A stretch of DNA of 64,000 bases from Streptomyces hoynatensis (lineage in GTDB: Bacteria; Actinomycetota; Actinomycetes; Streptomycetales; Streptomycetaceae): NCBI RefSeq assembly GCF_003626535.1, contig NZ_RBAL01000002.1, forward strand, positions 124,001-188,000, written 5' to 3'. This document shows positions 1 to 10,175 of this stretch, one piece after another. The notes beneath the pieces are model-generated. The model was given only the letters and a program-made list of their open reading frames with translations, ran no database searches and was not told where the DNA came from. A program made the translations under genes and the position numbers. Positions within the stretch are counted from its first letter, which is position 1, and each line of letters opens with the position of its first letter.

Positions 1-24
1 CTGTGCCTGTGCCTGTGCCTGTGC
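1..24. repeat. hexanucleotide tandem repeat (CTGTGC)x4
   Basis: The window opens with four perfect copies of CTGTGC. They are followed by a CGGGGC-rich stretch. The array is cut by the window edge, so its full length is unknown. Confidence 0.9.
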
Positions 25-122
25 CGGGGCCGGGGCTGGGGCCGGGTTCGGGGTCTTGCCGGGCAGCGGGCCCGTCGGGCGATGGGCTCTTCCGAATCGG
101 AAGGAGGGAAAGGGACATGTGA
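3..122 (+). other. possible 3' end of an upstream gene
   Basis: A frame open from base 3 ends at a TGA at 120-122 and would encode a Pro/Val/Gly-rich tail. In streptomycetes the DNA-uptake gene comEC usually lies just upstream of holA, so this could be its C-terminus. The sequence is low-complexity, other frames are also open here, and I recognise no domain. It may equally be non-coding. The rest of 1-180 shows nothing else I can support. Confidence 0.2.
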
Positions 123-180
123 GAAGGCGAGACGAGGAGGGGAGCAGGGCGCGAGCCGCGGCTTCGGCGCCCTCCGGGGC

Positions 181-468
181 TCAGGCATCCCCCGGGGAGA
201 CGCCGTTCTCCGCGGTCTCGGGTTCCTGCTCCAGCCAGCCGTCGTGGGACTCCGCGAGGGAGGCGAGCATGGCAGGGGCGCAGGCCGCCGCCGCCTCGCC
301 TTCGAGAACCACCAGCCATTGGGCGTCCTCCGCGTCATCCTCTCCGGCCAGGGCCTCGCGCAGCGGGCGGGGTTCCTCGGGCAGGGCGAGGCGCTCGGCC
401 AGCTCCGCGGCCACCTCTTCGGCGGCGTCCCGGTCCGGCAGCACCAGTACGTGTCGGGCGTCGGTCAC
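181..468 (-). CDS. small acidic conserved hypothetical protein, 95 aa
   Basis: This encodes 95 residues, rich in Ala, Glu and Asp, with no signal peptide, membrane segment or motif I recognise. It starts at a GTG (466-468). A GAGAAT hexamer at 475-480 on the minus strand lies six bases before the GTG with no Shine-Dalgarno between, which suggests a leaderless message. It is divergent from holA, with start codons about 55 bp apart. The position next to holA fits a small streptomycete-specific protein. Coding is supported by minus-strand third-position GC bias. I assign no function. Confidence 0.6.
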   Translation of the reverse strand: MTDARHVLVLPDRDAAEEVAAELAERLALPEEPRPLREALAGEDDAEDAQWLVVLEGEAAAACAPAMLASLAESHDGWLEQEPETAENGVSPGDA

Positions 469-522
469 CCGGCCATTCTCGCCGGTGGCCTGGCTGTCGG
501 TGGCCCGTGGGATGCTGGGCGC

Positions 523-1509
523 ATGGCTGCCAGATCAGCGCGGAACGACGATCCGCTCGCCCCGGTCACCCTCGCGGTGGGGCAGGAGGACCTGCTCCTG
601 GACCGCGCCGTGCGGCAGGTCGTCGCGGCGGCCAAGGCGGCGGACCCGGACACCGACGTGCGGCAGTTGGAGGCGGTGGACGTGCAGGGCGGCACGCTGG
701 CGGAGCTGACCAGCCCCTCGCTGTTCGCCGAGCGCAAGGTGGTCGTGGTCCGGCAGGCGCAGGATCTGTCGGCCGACGCCGTCAAGGACGTGAAGGCGTA
801 CGTCGGTGCGCCGGCCGAGGAGATCACGCTGGTCCTGCTGCACGCGGGCGGCGCCAAGGGCAAGGCGCTGCTGGAGGCCGCGCGCAAGGCCGGGGCCCGG
901 GAGGTGGCCTGCGCGAAGGTGACCAAGCCGGCCGACCGGGTCGCGTTCGTGCGGGGCGAGTTCAGGGCCGCGGGGCGCAGCGCGACCCCGGCCGCCTGCC
1001 AGGCGCTGGTCGACGCGCTCGGCAGCGACCTGCGGGAGCTGGCCTCCGCCTGTGCCCAGCTGGCGGCCGACGTGGAGGGAACGATCGACGAGGCGGTCGT
1101 CGGGCGTTACTACACGGGCCGTGCGGAGGCGTCCAGCTTCACCGTCGCCGACCGGGCGGTGGAGGGGCGTACGGCGGAGGCGCTGGAAGCGCTGCGCTGG
1201 GCGCTCGCCACCGGCGTTGCGCCGGTGCTGGTCACCAGTGCGCTGGCGCAGGGGGTGCGCGCGATCGGCAAGCTGGCCTCCGCCCCGGCCGGGTTGCGCC
1301 CGGGGGATCTGGCCCGGGAGCTCGGCATGCCGCCGTGGAAGATCGACCGGGTGCGGCAGCAGATGCGCGGCTGGTCGTCCGACGGGGTGGCCGCGGCGTT
1401 GCGCGCGGTCGCGGACGCCGACGCGGCCGTGAAGGGGGGCGGGCTCGACCCGGGGTACGCCCTGGAGAAGGCGGTGGTCACCATCGCCGCCGCCGCCCGC
1501 TCCCGTTGA
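523..1509 (+). CDS. holA: DNA polymerase III subunit delta
   Basis: This is the clamp-loader delta subunit, which opens the beta sliding clamp for loading onto primed DNA. The product is 328 residues, the family's usual size. The N-terminus reads as the HolA start (VTLAVGQEDLLLDRAV), followed by the AAA+-like fold and the helical C-terminal domain (PPWKIDRVRQQ region). The frame is open well upstream, but homology begins near the ATG at 523, which I chose. There is no clear Shine-Dalgarno. A weak GATGCT hexamer at 511-516 ends six bases before the ATG. The neighbour rpsT is typical for holA in actinobacteria. Confidence 0.93.
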   Translation: MAARSARNDDPLAPVTLAVGQEDLLLDRAVRQVVAAAKAADPDTDVRQLEAVDVQGGTLAELTSPSLFAERKVVVVRQAQDLSADAVKDVKAYVGAPAEEITLVLLHAGGAKGKALLEAARKAGAREVACAKVTKPADRVAFVRGEFRAAGRSATPAACQALVDALGSDLRELASACAQLAADVEGTIDEAVVGRYYTGRAEASSFTVADRAVEGRTAEALEALRWALATGVAPVLVTSALAQGVRAIGKLASAPAGLRPGDLARELGMPPWKIDRVRQQMRGWSSDGVAAALRAVADADAAVKGGGLDPGYALEKAVVTIAAAARSR

Positions 1510-1633
1510 GCGGATTGCGGATTGCACAGAGGGTGCGGCGATGCGCGAGGAGTGAGGCGACTTGACCGGAAAGTGCCAGTTTTGACCCCTTTTGCCCCGT
1601 CGTCCGGTGAGGGGGCCCCAGGGCAGAGGAAAA

Positions 1634-1660
1634 CCCCGCCGTCGGGGAAAGACGGCGGGG
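1634..1660 (-). terminator. intrinsic terminator of rpsT
   Basis: A perfect 10-bp stem (CCCCGCCGTC at 1634-1643, GACGGCGGGG at 1651-1660) closes a 7-nt loop. On the minus strand the stem is followed by TTTT, so it fits a rho-independent terminator for rpsT. It lies between the convergent ends of holA and rpsT and may also stop holA transcripts. Confidence 0.8.
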
Positions 1661-1674
1661 TGGGAAACCCCAGT

Positions 1675-1715
1675 GCACCGTGCTCGCGTGGCGAACGTCT
1701 GGGTCAGCACGGTGC
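1675..1715. repeat. inverted repeat between holA and rpsT
   Basis: GCACCGTGCT (1675-1684) is perfectly complementary to AGCACGGTGC (1706-1715) across a 21-nt loop. It sits downstream of rpsT, upstream of the T-tract terminator, and may be a second stem in the rpsT 3' UTR. I checked it as a tRNA and it does not fold as one. Confidence 0.5.
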
Positions 1716-1803
1716 CGTGCAGGCACCGGCCACGGCGCGAACCGCGCGGAACGGCGGAGAGAGGGGCCGCCGTTCACCGGCCGGTGACGGGCGCCGGGCC
1801 GGT

Positions 1804-2073
1804 TCAGTCCTGGCGCAGTGCGTTGACCTGGAGAGCCAGCGCGGACTTCTTGTTGGCCGCGTTGTTCTTGTGCAGGACGCCCTTGCTGACGGCCTTGTCC
1901 AGCTTGCGGGCGGCCACCCGGCGCGCGGCCTCGGCAGCCTCGTAGTCGCCGGCGGCCACGGCCTCGCGGGCCTTGCGGACGGCGGTCTTGACCTCGGACT
2001 TGACGGACTGGTTGCGCAGCCGCGCCTTCTCGTTGGTCTTGATCCGCTTGATCTGGGACTTGATGTTCGCCAC
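1804..2073 (-). CDS. rpsT: 30S ribosomal protein S20
   Basis: S20 is a small basic primary binder of 16S rRNA. The 89-residue product begins [18 protein letters not shown], matching the family N-terminus, and ends [12 protein letters not shown]. The start must be the GTG at 2071-2073. The frame runs on 46 codons upstream but that part is not S20-like. AAAGG about nine bases upstream is a plausible ribosome-binding site. The gene is divergent from lepA, as in other actinobacteria. A hairpin with T-tract lies downstream. Confidence 0.97.
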   Translation of the reverse strand: MANIKSQIKRIKTNEKARLRNQSVKSEVKTAVRKAREAVAAGDYEAAEAARRVAARKLDKAVSKGVLHKNNAANKKSALALQVNALRQD

Positions 2074-2157
2074 GAATTGAGCCTTTGCAGGTTCGGTCTT
2101 CTTCGGTGTCGTCGTCCTCGCCTGGACCCGGACGGAGCCGTGGCCCGGCCGCGGTCG

Positions 2158-2194
2158 CCGAGGTACTGCGGGAGGATCACCGAGGTACTGCGGG
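2158..2194. repeat. two 15-bp direct repeats, 22-bp period, rpsT-lepA promoter region
   Basis: CCGAGGTACTGCGGG occurs at 2158-2172 and 2180-2194. Read on the minus strand each copy carries TACCTC. The downstream copy (2180-2194) lies 18 bp after a TTGCCG at 2207-2212, so the repeat may duplicate a -10 element of the rpsT promoter. The 22-bp period is two helical turns. The rest of the 2074-2326 spacer shows nothing further. Confidence 0.6.
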
Positions 2195-2326
2195 GGCGCG
2201 CGGCGCGGCAAGCACAGAGGGCCAGACTACCAGCGGCGCCCACGGCCTCCGAATCCGGACCAGTGGCGCCCACGTGGGACCATGGGGACGACCCATCGAG
2301 ACCAGCCACACCCGACAGGACCCCGC

Positions 2327-4186
2327 GTGCCCGCGATCCCTTCGAACGCGCCGGAGCCAAGCCGTACCGATCCGGCCCTGCTCCGCAACTTCTGCATCAT
2401 CGCGCACATCGACCACGGCAAGTCGACGCTAGCCGACCGGATGCTCCAGCTGACCGGGGTGGTCGAGCAGCGCCAGATGCGTGCCCAGTATCTCGACCGG
2501 ATGGACATCGAGCGGGAGCGGGGCATCACGATCAAATCCCAGGCGGTGCGGATGCCGTGGGCCGCCGACGGCGTCACCCACGTCCTGAACATGATCGACA
2601 CCCCGGGCCACGTCGACTTCACCTACGAGGTCTCCCGCTCCCTCGCCGCGTGCGAGGGCTGCATCCTCCTCGTCGACGCCGCGCAGGGCATCGAGGCCCA
2701 GACCCTCGCCAACCTGTACCTGGCGATGGAGAACGACCTGACGATCATCCCCGTGCTCAACAAGATCGATCTGCCGGCCGCCCAGCCCGACAAGTTCGCC
2801 GCCGAGCTGGCCCGCCTCATCGGCTGTGAGCCCGAGGACGTCCTGCGCGTCTCGGCCAAGACCGGCGAGGGCGTTCCCGGCCTGCTCGACGAGGTGGTTC
2901 GCCAGGTCCCGGCCCCCGTCGGCGAGCCCGACAGCCCCGCCCGCGCCATGATCTTCGACTCGGTCTACGACGCCTACCGCGGCGTCGTCACCTACGTGAA
3001 GGTCGTCGACGGCCGGCTCGGCAGGCGCGAGCGCATCCAGATGATGTCCACCGGCGCCACCCACGAGCTGCTGGAGATCGGCGTCAACTCCCCGGAGATG
3101 ACCCCGGCCGACGGCCTCGCGGTCGGCGAGGTCGGCTACCTGATCACCGGCGTGAAGGACGTCAGGCAGTCCAAGGTCGGCGACACGGTCACCCTGCAGC
3201 GCGGCGGCGCGAGCGAGCCGCTCGGCGGCTACAAGGACCCCAAGCCCATGGTGTTCTCGGGGCTCTACCCCATCGACGGCTCCGACTACCCGGCGCTGCG
3301 CGACGCCCTGGAGAAGCTGCAGCTCAACGACGCGGCGCTGGTCTACGAGCCGGAGACCTCCGCGGCCCTCGGCTTCGGCTTCCGCGTCGGCTTCCTCGGC
3401 CTGCTGCACCTGGAGGTGATCAGGGAGCGCCTGGAGCGGGAGTTCGGCCTCGACCTGATCGCCACCGCCCCCAACGTCGTCTACCAGGTGGGCATGGAGG
3501 ACGGCGCGCGGCACACGGTGACCAACCCGAGCGAGTTCCCCGGCGGCAAGGTCGCCGAGGTCCGCGAGCCGGTGGTGCGCGCCACGCTGCTCGCGCCGAG
3601 CGAGTACATCGGCGCGATCATGGAGCTCTGCCAGAACCGCCGCGGCACCATGCAGGGCATGGACTACCTCTCCGAGGACCGCGTGGAGCTGCGGTACACG
3701 CTGCCGCTCGCGGAGATCGTCTTCGACTTCTTCGACGCGCTGAAGTCCAAGACCCGCGGCTACGCCTCGCTGGATTACGAGCCCGTGGGCGAGGTGGCCG
3801 CGGACCTGGTCAAGGTCGACATTCTGCTGCACGGCGACAAGGTGGACGCCTTCTCCGCGATCGTGCACAAGGACAAGGCGTACGCGTACGGCGTGAAGAT
3901 GGCCGCGAAGCTGCGCGAGCTCATCCCCAGGCAGCAGTTCGAGGTGCCGATCCAGGCCGCCATCGGCTCGCGCGTCATCGCCCGCGAGACGGTGCGGGCG
4001 ATGCGCAAGGACGTGCTCTCCAAGTGCTACGGAGGCGATATCTCCCGTAAGCGCAAGCTGCTTGAGAAGCAGAAGGAGGGGAAAAAGCGCATGAAGATGG
4101 TGGGGCGCGTGGAAGTTCCGCAGGAGGCGTTCATCGCCGCGCTGTCCTCCGACTCCGAAGGCGGCGAGGGGAAAAACAAGAAATAG
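2327..4186 (+). CDS. lepA: elongation factor 4 (ribosome back-translocase GTPase)
   Basis: EF4/LepA is a translational GTPase that acts on stalled or mistranslocated ribosomes. The 619-residue protein has G1 AHIDHGKST at residues 26-34, then the switch [16 protein letters not shown] and NKID motifs. These are followed by EF-G-like domains II, III and V and the LepA-specific C-terminus ([20 protein letters not shown]). I chose the GTG at 2327, which has AGGA six bases upstream and gives the length usual in streptomycetes. An ATG at 2282 would add 15 unrelated residues. It is divergent from rpsT. Confidence 0.95.
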   Translation: MPAIPSNAPEPSRTDPALLRNFCIIAHIDHGKSTLADRMLQLTGVVEQRQMRAQYLDRMDIERERGITIKSQAVRMPWAADGVTHVLNMIDTPGHVDFTYEVSRSLAACEGCILLVDAAQGIEAQTLANLYLAMENDLTIIPVLNKIDLPAAQPDKFAAELARLIGCEPEDVLRVSAKTGEGVPGLLDEVVRQVPAPVGEPDSPARAMIFDSVYDAYRGVVTYVKVVDGRLGRRERIQMMSTGATHELLEIGVNSPEMTPADGLAVGEVGYLITGVKDVRQSKVGDTVTLQRGGASEPLGGYKDPKPMVFSGLYPIDGSDYPALRDALEKLQLNDAALVYEPETSAALGFGFRVGFLGLLHLEVIRERLEREFGLDLIATAPNVVYQVGMEDGARHTVTNPSEFPGGKVAEVREPVVRATLLAPSEYIGAIMELCQNRRGTMQGMDYLSEDRVELRYTLPLAEIVFDFFDALKSKTRGYASLDYEPVGEVAADLVKVDILLHGDKVDAFSAIVHKDKAYAYGVKMAAKLRELIPRQQFEVPIQAAIGSRVIARETVRAMRKDVLSKCYGGDISRKRKLLEKQKEGKKRMKMVGRVEVPQEAFIAALSSDSEGGEGKNKK

Positions 4187-4192
4187 AGCCCC

Positions 4193-4221
4193 TTACGCGC
4201 GGGCGCCGCGGCATCTAGTCT
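4193..4221 (+). promoter_or_regulatory. promoter of the acyl-CoA synthetase gene
   Basis: TTACGC (4193-4198) and TAGTCT (4216-4221) are separated by 17 bp. They lie in the 98-bp gap between lepA and the synthetase. Transcription would start about 55 bp upstream of the start codon. Confidence 0.5.
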
Positions 4222-4284
4222 GATCGCCACCCGAAAAGTTACCGGCAAGTCACCCCCGTTGCAGCGCGGCACCCGGAGGAAGTC

Positions 4285-6162
<1,878 letters not shown>

Positions 6163-6165
6163 TCG

Positions 6166-6189
6166 GCCGGCCGCCCAACCCCGGCCGGC
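6166..6189. terminator. hairpin after the acyl-CoA synthetase
   Basis: GCCGGCC (6166-6172) pairs with GGCCGGC (6183-6189) across a 10-nt loop, starting four bases after the stop codon. There is no T-tract. It sits between convergent genes. The remaining spacer to 6346 shows no gene. Confidence 0.45.
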
Positions 6190-6346
6190 TGCCGGCCCCG
6201 GCGGGTCGCCGCAGCCCGCCCGGTCGCCGAAGCCGGGCAGGCGGGGGCCCGTGCCGGCGCCCGCGGAGGTCCGTCCCCGCCGCCCCCTGCGCTCGGCCGC
6301 GCAGGGGGAAGAGGGGGGAAGGGAACGGGCGCCGGGGCGGCGCGGC

Positions 6347-7579
6347 TCAGTCGACCAGGTCGCGGGTGAGCGCGTCGGCGAGGAGCCTGCCGCGCAGCGT
6401 CAGCACCGCCCGGCCCCCCGCGAGGGCCGCGGCGTCGAGGAGGCCGTCGGCCGCCGCCCGGCGCGCCGCGGCCCGTCCCCGCTCGCGCAGCAGCCCGGTC
6501 TCGCATCCGTCGGCGAGCCGCAGCTCCAGCATGATCCGCTCCACCCGGCGGTCCTCCGCCGACAGCACCTCGCGCCCCGCGCCCGGGGAACGCCCGTGGG
6601 AGAGCGCCTGCGCGTACGCGCCCGGATGCTTCACGTTCCACCACCGCACGCCCCCCACGTGGCTGTGCGCCCCCGGACCCGCCCCCCACCAGTCCGCGCC
6701 CCGCCAGTACAGCTCGTTGTGCCGGCAGCGGTCCGCGGGCGAGGCCGCCCAGTTCGAGATCTCGTACCAGCCGAAGCCCGCGGCGGTCAGCTCCTCCTCC
6801 GCGATCAGGTAGCGGTCGGCGTTGACGTCCTCGTCGGTGTCCGGGATCTCCCCGCGCCGTACCCGCCGCGCCAGCCGCGTGCCCTCCTCGACGATCAGCG
6901 AGTAGGCCGAGACGTGGTCGGGGCCCGCGCCGATCGCCGCCGTCAGCGAGGCCCGCCAGTCCGCGTCGCTCTCGCCCGGCGTGCCGTAGATCAGGTCGAG
7001 GCTGACGTGCGCGAAACCGGCGGCGCGCGCCTCCGCCACGCAGGCCTCGGGGCGGCCGGGGGTGTGCCTGCGCTCCAGCACGGCCAGCACGTGGGCGCGG
7101 GCGCTCTGCATGCCGAAGGAGATCCGGGTGAAACCGGCCTCGCGGAGCGCGGCGAGGGAGGCCGGGCCGACCGACTCGGGATTCGCCTCCGTGGTGATCT
7201 CGGCGTCCTCGGCGAGGCCGAACTCCTTGCGGACCGCGTCGAGCATCCGCCCCAGGTCGGCGGGCGGCAGCAGGGTGGGCGTACCGCCGCCGAAGAACAC
7301 GGTGCTCACCCGCCGCGGGTCGTCCCCGAGGACCTTGCGGGCCAGCCTGACCTCCTCGGCGACGGCCTCCGCGTAGTTCTCCCGCGAGGCGAGCGTGCCG
7401 CCGGAGCCGCGCAGCTCGCTCGCCGTGTACGTGTTGAAGTCGCAGTACCCGCAGCGGGTGGCGCAGTACGGGACGTGCAGGTAGAACGCGAGCGGCCGTG
7501 CTGCGGCGCCGGCCAGCGCGGCGGGTGGCAGCCCGCCGTCCGCGGGCACCGGCTCGCCGTCGGGGAGGGTCGAGGGCAT
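6347..7579 (-). CDS. hemW: radical SAM heme chaperone HemW (formerly HemN-like coproporphyrinogen oxidase)
   Basis: HemW is an S-adenosylmethionine radical-family protein that delivers heme. The 410-residue product has the cluster motif CATRCGYC (Cys39, 43, 46), followed by FFGGGTPTLL and the TTEANPES strand. It lacks the N-terminal extension of true HemN, and in actinobacteria this orthologue lies beside lepA and hrcA. The ATG at 7577-7579 has no Shine-Dalgarno. GACAAT at 7586-7591 (minus) ends six bases before it, suggesting a leaderless mRNA. It is followed at a distance by the acyl-CoA ligase on the opposite strand. Confidence 0.93.
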   Translation of the reverse strand: MPSTLPDGEPVPADGGLPPAALAGAAARPLAFYLHVPYCATRCGYCDFNTYTASELRGSGGTLASRENYAEAVAEEVRLARKVLGDDPRRVSTVFFGGGTPTLLPPADLGRMLDAVRKEFGLAEDAEITTEANPESVGPASLAALREAGFTRISFGMQSARAHVLAVLERRHTPGRPEACVAEARAAGFAHVSLDLIYGTPGESDADWRASLTAAIGAGPDHVSAYSLIVEEGTRLARRVRRGEIPDTDEDVNADRYLIAEEELTAAGFGWYEISNWAASPADRCRHNELYWRGADWWGAGPGAHSHVGGVRWWNVKHPGAYAQALSHGRSPGAGREVLSAEDRRVERIMLELRLADGCETGLLRERGRAAARRAAADGLLDAAALAGGRAVLTLRGRLLADALTRDLVD

Positions 7580-7667
7580 GTCCCCATTGTCCCCGGCCCG
7601 CCGCGGAACGCCCCGGCCCGCCGCGGAACGCCCCGGCTCGCCGCGGAACGCCCCGGCCCCGCCGCCC

Positions 7668-8513
7668 TCAGCCCCCCGGCCCCGCGGGACCGCCCACCGT
7701 CACGTGGTCGATCAGGTGCTCCACCGGGCCGAGCAGGGCGGGTTCGAGGTCGCGGAAGTCACGCACCGAGGAGAGGATGCGCCGCCAGGCCGCGCCGGTG
7801 TTCTCCGGCCAGCCGAGGGCGCGGCACACGCCGGTCTTCCAGTCCTGTCCGCGCGGGACGGCCGGCCAGGCCGGGATGCCCACCGCCGCGGGCTTCACCG
7901 CCGCCCAGACGTCGACGAAGGGGTGACCGACCACCAGGACGTTCTCGCCGGTCACCGCCTCCGCGATCCGCGACTCCTTGGAGCCGGGCACCAGGTGGTC
8001 CACGAGCACCCCGAGCCGCGCCTCGGGCGTCGGGCCGAACTCCCGCACGATCTCCGGGAGGTCGTCGACTCCCGCCAGGTACTCCACGACCACGCCCTCG
8101 ATCCGCAGGTCGTCGCCCCAGACCTTCTCCACCAGCTCGGCGTCGTGCCGCCCCTCCACGTAGATGCGCCCGGCGCGCGCGACCCGCGCCGGTGCGCCCG
8201 GCACGGCGAGCGAGCCGGAGGCCGTGCGCCGGGGCCCCGCGGCGGGCGGCGCCTTTCGCGGCCCGACGAGGGTGACCGGCTTTCCCTCGAGCAGGAAGCC
8301 GCGCGGCTCCATCGGGAAGACCCGGTGCGTCCCGAAGCGGTCCTCCAGGGTGACGGTCGGGCCGCCGGCCGTCTTCTCGCAGCGGATCACGGCGCCGCAG
8401 AAGCCGCTGGCCGCCTCCTCCACGACGAGGCCGGGCTCGGCTGCCACCTCGGGAACGGGCGTGCGCCGCTGCCAGGGCGGCGTCAGGTCGGGGTCGTACC
8501 TGCGGCTGCGCAT
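7668..8513 (-). CDS. DUF3097 family protein
   Basis: The 281-residue protein begins MRSRRYDPDLTPPWQRR, which I recognise as the actinobacterial DUF3097 family. It contains RIYVEGRHDAELVEKVWGDD and LGVLVDHLVPGSKE, a pattern resembling TOPRIM-like acidic motifs (E...D..LV and the DHLV stretch). No experimental role is known to me. I chose the ATG at 8511-8513 although the frame is open for 141 more codons of low-complexity sequence. CATAAT at 8520-8525 (minus) sits six bases upstream, another leaderless arrangement. It lies 88 bp upstream of hemW on the same strand and may be co-transcribed. Confidence 0.85.
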   Translation of the reverse strand: MRSRRYDPDLTPPWQRRTPVPEVAAEPGLVVEEAASGFCGAVIRCEKTAGGPTVTLEDRFGTHRVFPMEPRGFLLEGKPVTLVGPRKAPPAAGPRRTASGSLAVPGAPARVARAGRIYVEGRHDAELVEKVWGDDLRIEGVVVEYLAGVDDLPEIVREFGPTPEARLGVLVDHLVPGSKESRIAEAVTGENVLVVGHPFVDVWAAVKPAAVGIPAWPAVPRGQDWKTGVCRALGWPENTGAAWRRILSSVRDFRDLEPALLGPVEHLIDHVTVGGPAGPGG

Positions 8514-8985
8514 GGGCGCATTATGTCCGGTGGCCGCGCCGCGGCGCCCCGGAGCCCGCGGCCCCAACCGGCCCTCGCCCGGCCCCCTTTCCGCACCGCA
8601 GCCCCGCACGAGCAGAGCCGCCGCCCGCGGCCCCACGCCCGCAGTCCCGTCCCCGCGGACCCGTACCGGCAGACCCAAGCCCGCGTTCCCGCCCCCGCGG
8701 ACCCGCGCTCGCAGCCCCGCGCCCCCGCCGTCCCGGACCCGGCGGACTCGCGACCACGGACTGCGCGCCCGCACCCCCGTACCCGCGGCCCGTACCCCGC
8801 GTCGCGCGTCGCGCACGCCCCCCTTCCGCGCGGACGCGCGCTCCCATGCCCCGCCTCCCGCCGACAACGCGCTCCCGGGGGCGCGACAACGCGCTCCCGG
8901 GGCGCCGCGCCGCGCCACCGCGCGCCTACTGCCCACGCGGCCGCCCCCGCGCGTCGGCCGTCACGCGCCCACGTCCGCGCGCCCC
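8514..8985. other. 472-bp low-complexity spacer without a gene
   Basis: Between the DUF3097 start and the MBL hydrolase stop the sequence is C-rich and built of degenerate CCCGCGGACCCG-like units, about 10-20 bp apart. All frames are open simply because of composition, and none has a recognisable product. Only the TANNNT-type hexamer at 8520-8525 and the tandem repeat at 8863-8902 stand out. Confidence 0.6.
8863..8902. repeat. 18-bp direct repeat, 22-bp period
   Basis: GACAACGCGCTCCCGGGG occurs at 8863-8880 and again at 8885-8902 with no mismatch. The period is about two helical turns. The copies lie 80-120 bp downstream of the MBL hydrolase stop. Confidence 0.85.
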
Positions 8986-9729
8986 TCAGCCCTCCGCTGC
9001 GCCCGGTGTGCCGAAGCGGGCGGCCAGGGTGCGGCGCTGCGCCTCGACGAACGCCGCGTCGACGACCGCCCCGTGGCCGGGGACGTACCTGGCCTCCGGC
9101 CCGCCGAGCGCAAGCAGCCGGCCGAGCGCGGCGGGCCAGCGCGCGGGTTCTGCGTCGGGGCCTGCCTGGGGCTCGCCCGACTCCTCCACGAGGTCCCCGC
9201 AGAACAGCACCGGGGGCGTGCCCGGCACCAGCACCGCCACGTCCCGGGGCGAGTGCGCGGGCCCCAGGTCGTGCAGGAGGACCTCCCCCACGCGCCCGGG
9301 CGCGGACCCGGTGCCGAGCCGGAGTTCGCCCGCGACCTCGCGCCACGGGCCGCCGCGCCCCAGGGCCCCGGCCGCCCGCCGCGCCTGCGCGGCGTCGAGC
9401 CCGTGGCGCACCGCATCCCCGGCGAGATCCCGCGCGAGGTCCGCCCCGGCCAGGCCCGATGGCCCGAAGCGCTCCGCGTCGGGGAAGGCCCCCGCGCCCA
9501 GGGCGTGGTCGAAGTGCGGGTGCGTGACGACGAGGCGGGTGACCGGCAGGCCGAGCAGGTGCGCGGCCTCGCGCCCGGCGCGCGCCCCGGCGGGCAGCGA
9601 GGGCCCCGCGTCCACCAGCAGCACCCCGTCCGCCAGGGCGACGGCGCCCACGGTCTCGTCCCAGCCGGGCAGCCGCGTACGCAGCACCCCGGGCCGCAGC
9701 TCTTCCCACTTCCGTTCCCATTCCGGCAT
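8986..9729 (-). CDS. MBL-fold metallo-hydrolase
   Basis: This 247-residue metallo-beta-lactamase-fold protein carries the metal motif THPHFDH (HxHxDH) and later ligands in the [15 protein letters not shown] and [10 protein letters not shown] segments. It resembles the glyoxalase-II/thioesterase-like subgroup, and its substrate is unknown. The ATG at 9727-9729 lacks a Shine-Dalgarno. TAGGGT at 9736-9741 (minus) ends six bases before it, which fits leaderless translation. It is divergent from hrcA across a 446-bp repeat-rich spacer. Confidence 0.87.
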   Translation of the reverse strand: MPEWERKWEELRPGVLRTRLPGWDETVGAVALADGVLLVDAGPSLPAGARAGREAAHLLGLPVTRLVVTHPHFDHALGAGAFPDAERFGPSGLAGADLARDLAGDAVRHGLDAAQARRAAGALGRGGPWREVAGELRLGTGSAPGRVGEVLLHDLGPAHSPRDVAVLVPGTPPVLFCGDLVEESGEPQAGPDAEPARWPAALGRLLALGGPEARYVPGHGAVVDAAFVEAQRRTLAARFGTPGAAEG

Positions 9730-9862
9730 GCCGCGACCCTAGCCACCGGGGAGCATCCCCCGGCCACACCGGACCGGGCCACTCCGGCCCCCGGGCCCCC
9801 GGCCCGGTCACTCCGGCTCTCCGTTCCACCCCGGCCACCAGTGCCACCCGCCGGGCGACCGG

Positions 9863-9990
9863 CGGCAGTCACCGACAGGCCCGGCAGTCACCGACAGACC
9901 CGGCAGCCACCGGCAGCCACCCACAGGCACCCACAGGCACCGAACACTCGCCGAACACTCGCCGAACGGTCACCGGACGGTCACCGAACG
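9863..9990. repeat. mosaic of short tandem doublets upstream of hrcA
   Basis: A 19-bp unit beginning CGGCAGTCACCGACAG occurs twice (9863-9881, 9882-9900, one mismatch). Then come doublets of 10-11 bp: CGGCAGCCAC x2 (9901-9920), CCACAGGCAC x2 (9921-9940), CGAACACTCGC x2 (9941-9962), and a CGGTCACCG-type pair to 9990. I see no gene in 9730-10175. This mosaic precedes the hrcA promoter. Confidence 0.85.
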
Positions 9991-10089
9991 CGCGCCGGGT
10001 GGCGCGGGCGGACGCGGGCGGGCTGGTGCATCCACCAGTGCCGCAGACTGTGTGCTCGTTCGCGATTCCCTGGCCCTACTGCCCGGCCG

Positions 10090-10131
10090 TACACTGGAGC
10101 AGGGTTGGCACTCCCTGCCGAAGAGTGCCAG
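10090..10131 (+). promoter_or_regulatory. CIRCE operator and -10 region of the hrcA operon
   Basis: TTGGCACTC-N9-GAGTGCCAG spans 10105-10131 and matches the CIRCE consensus (TTAGCACTC-N9-GAGTGCTAA) in 7 of 9 bases in each arm. A TACACT hexamer at 10090-10095 could be the -10 box, so HrcA bound here would cover the transcription start. This predicts autorepression of hrcA-dnaJ, relieved on heat shock. Confidence 0.88.
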
Positions 10132-10175
10132 GACGGCAGCTGGACCGGTCGGCCGGACGGGAGGTGGAGTGCCGC

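Noticed and set aside
1675..1715. A tRNA gene between holA and rpsT
   Set aside because: The GTTCG-like string and inverted repeat suggested a T-loop, but no acceptor, D and anticodon stems can be formed.
2282..2326. An earlier ATG start for lepA
   Set aside because: It would add 15 residues without similarity to LepA. The GTG at 2327 has AGGA six bases upstream.
7668..8936. A 422-residue form of the DUF3097 protein
   Set aside because: The additional 141 codons are low-complexity Arg/Gly sequence in the repeat-rich spacer, and family similarity starts at the ATG at 8513.
9863..9990. A CRISPR array upstream of hrcA
   Set aside because: The repeats are short tandem doublets without unique spacers, and no cas gene is present.
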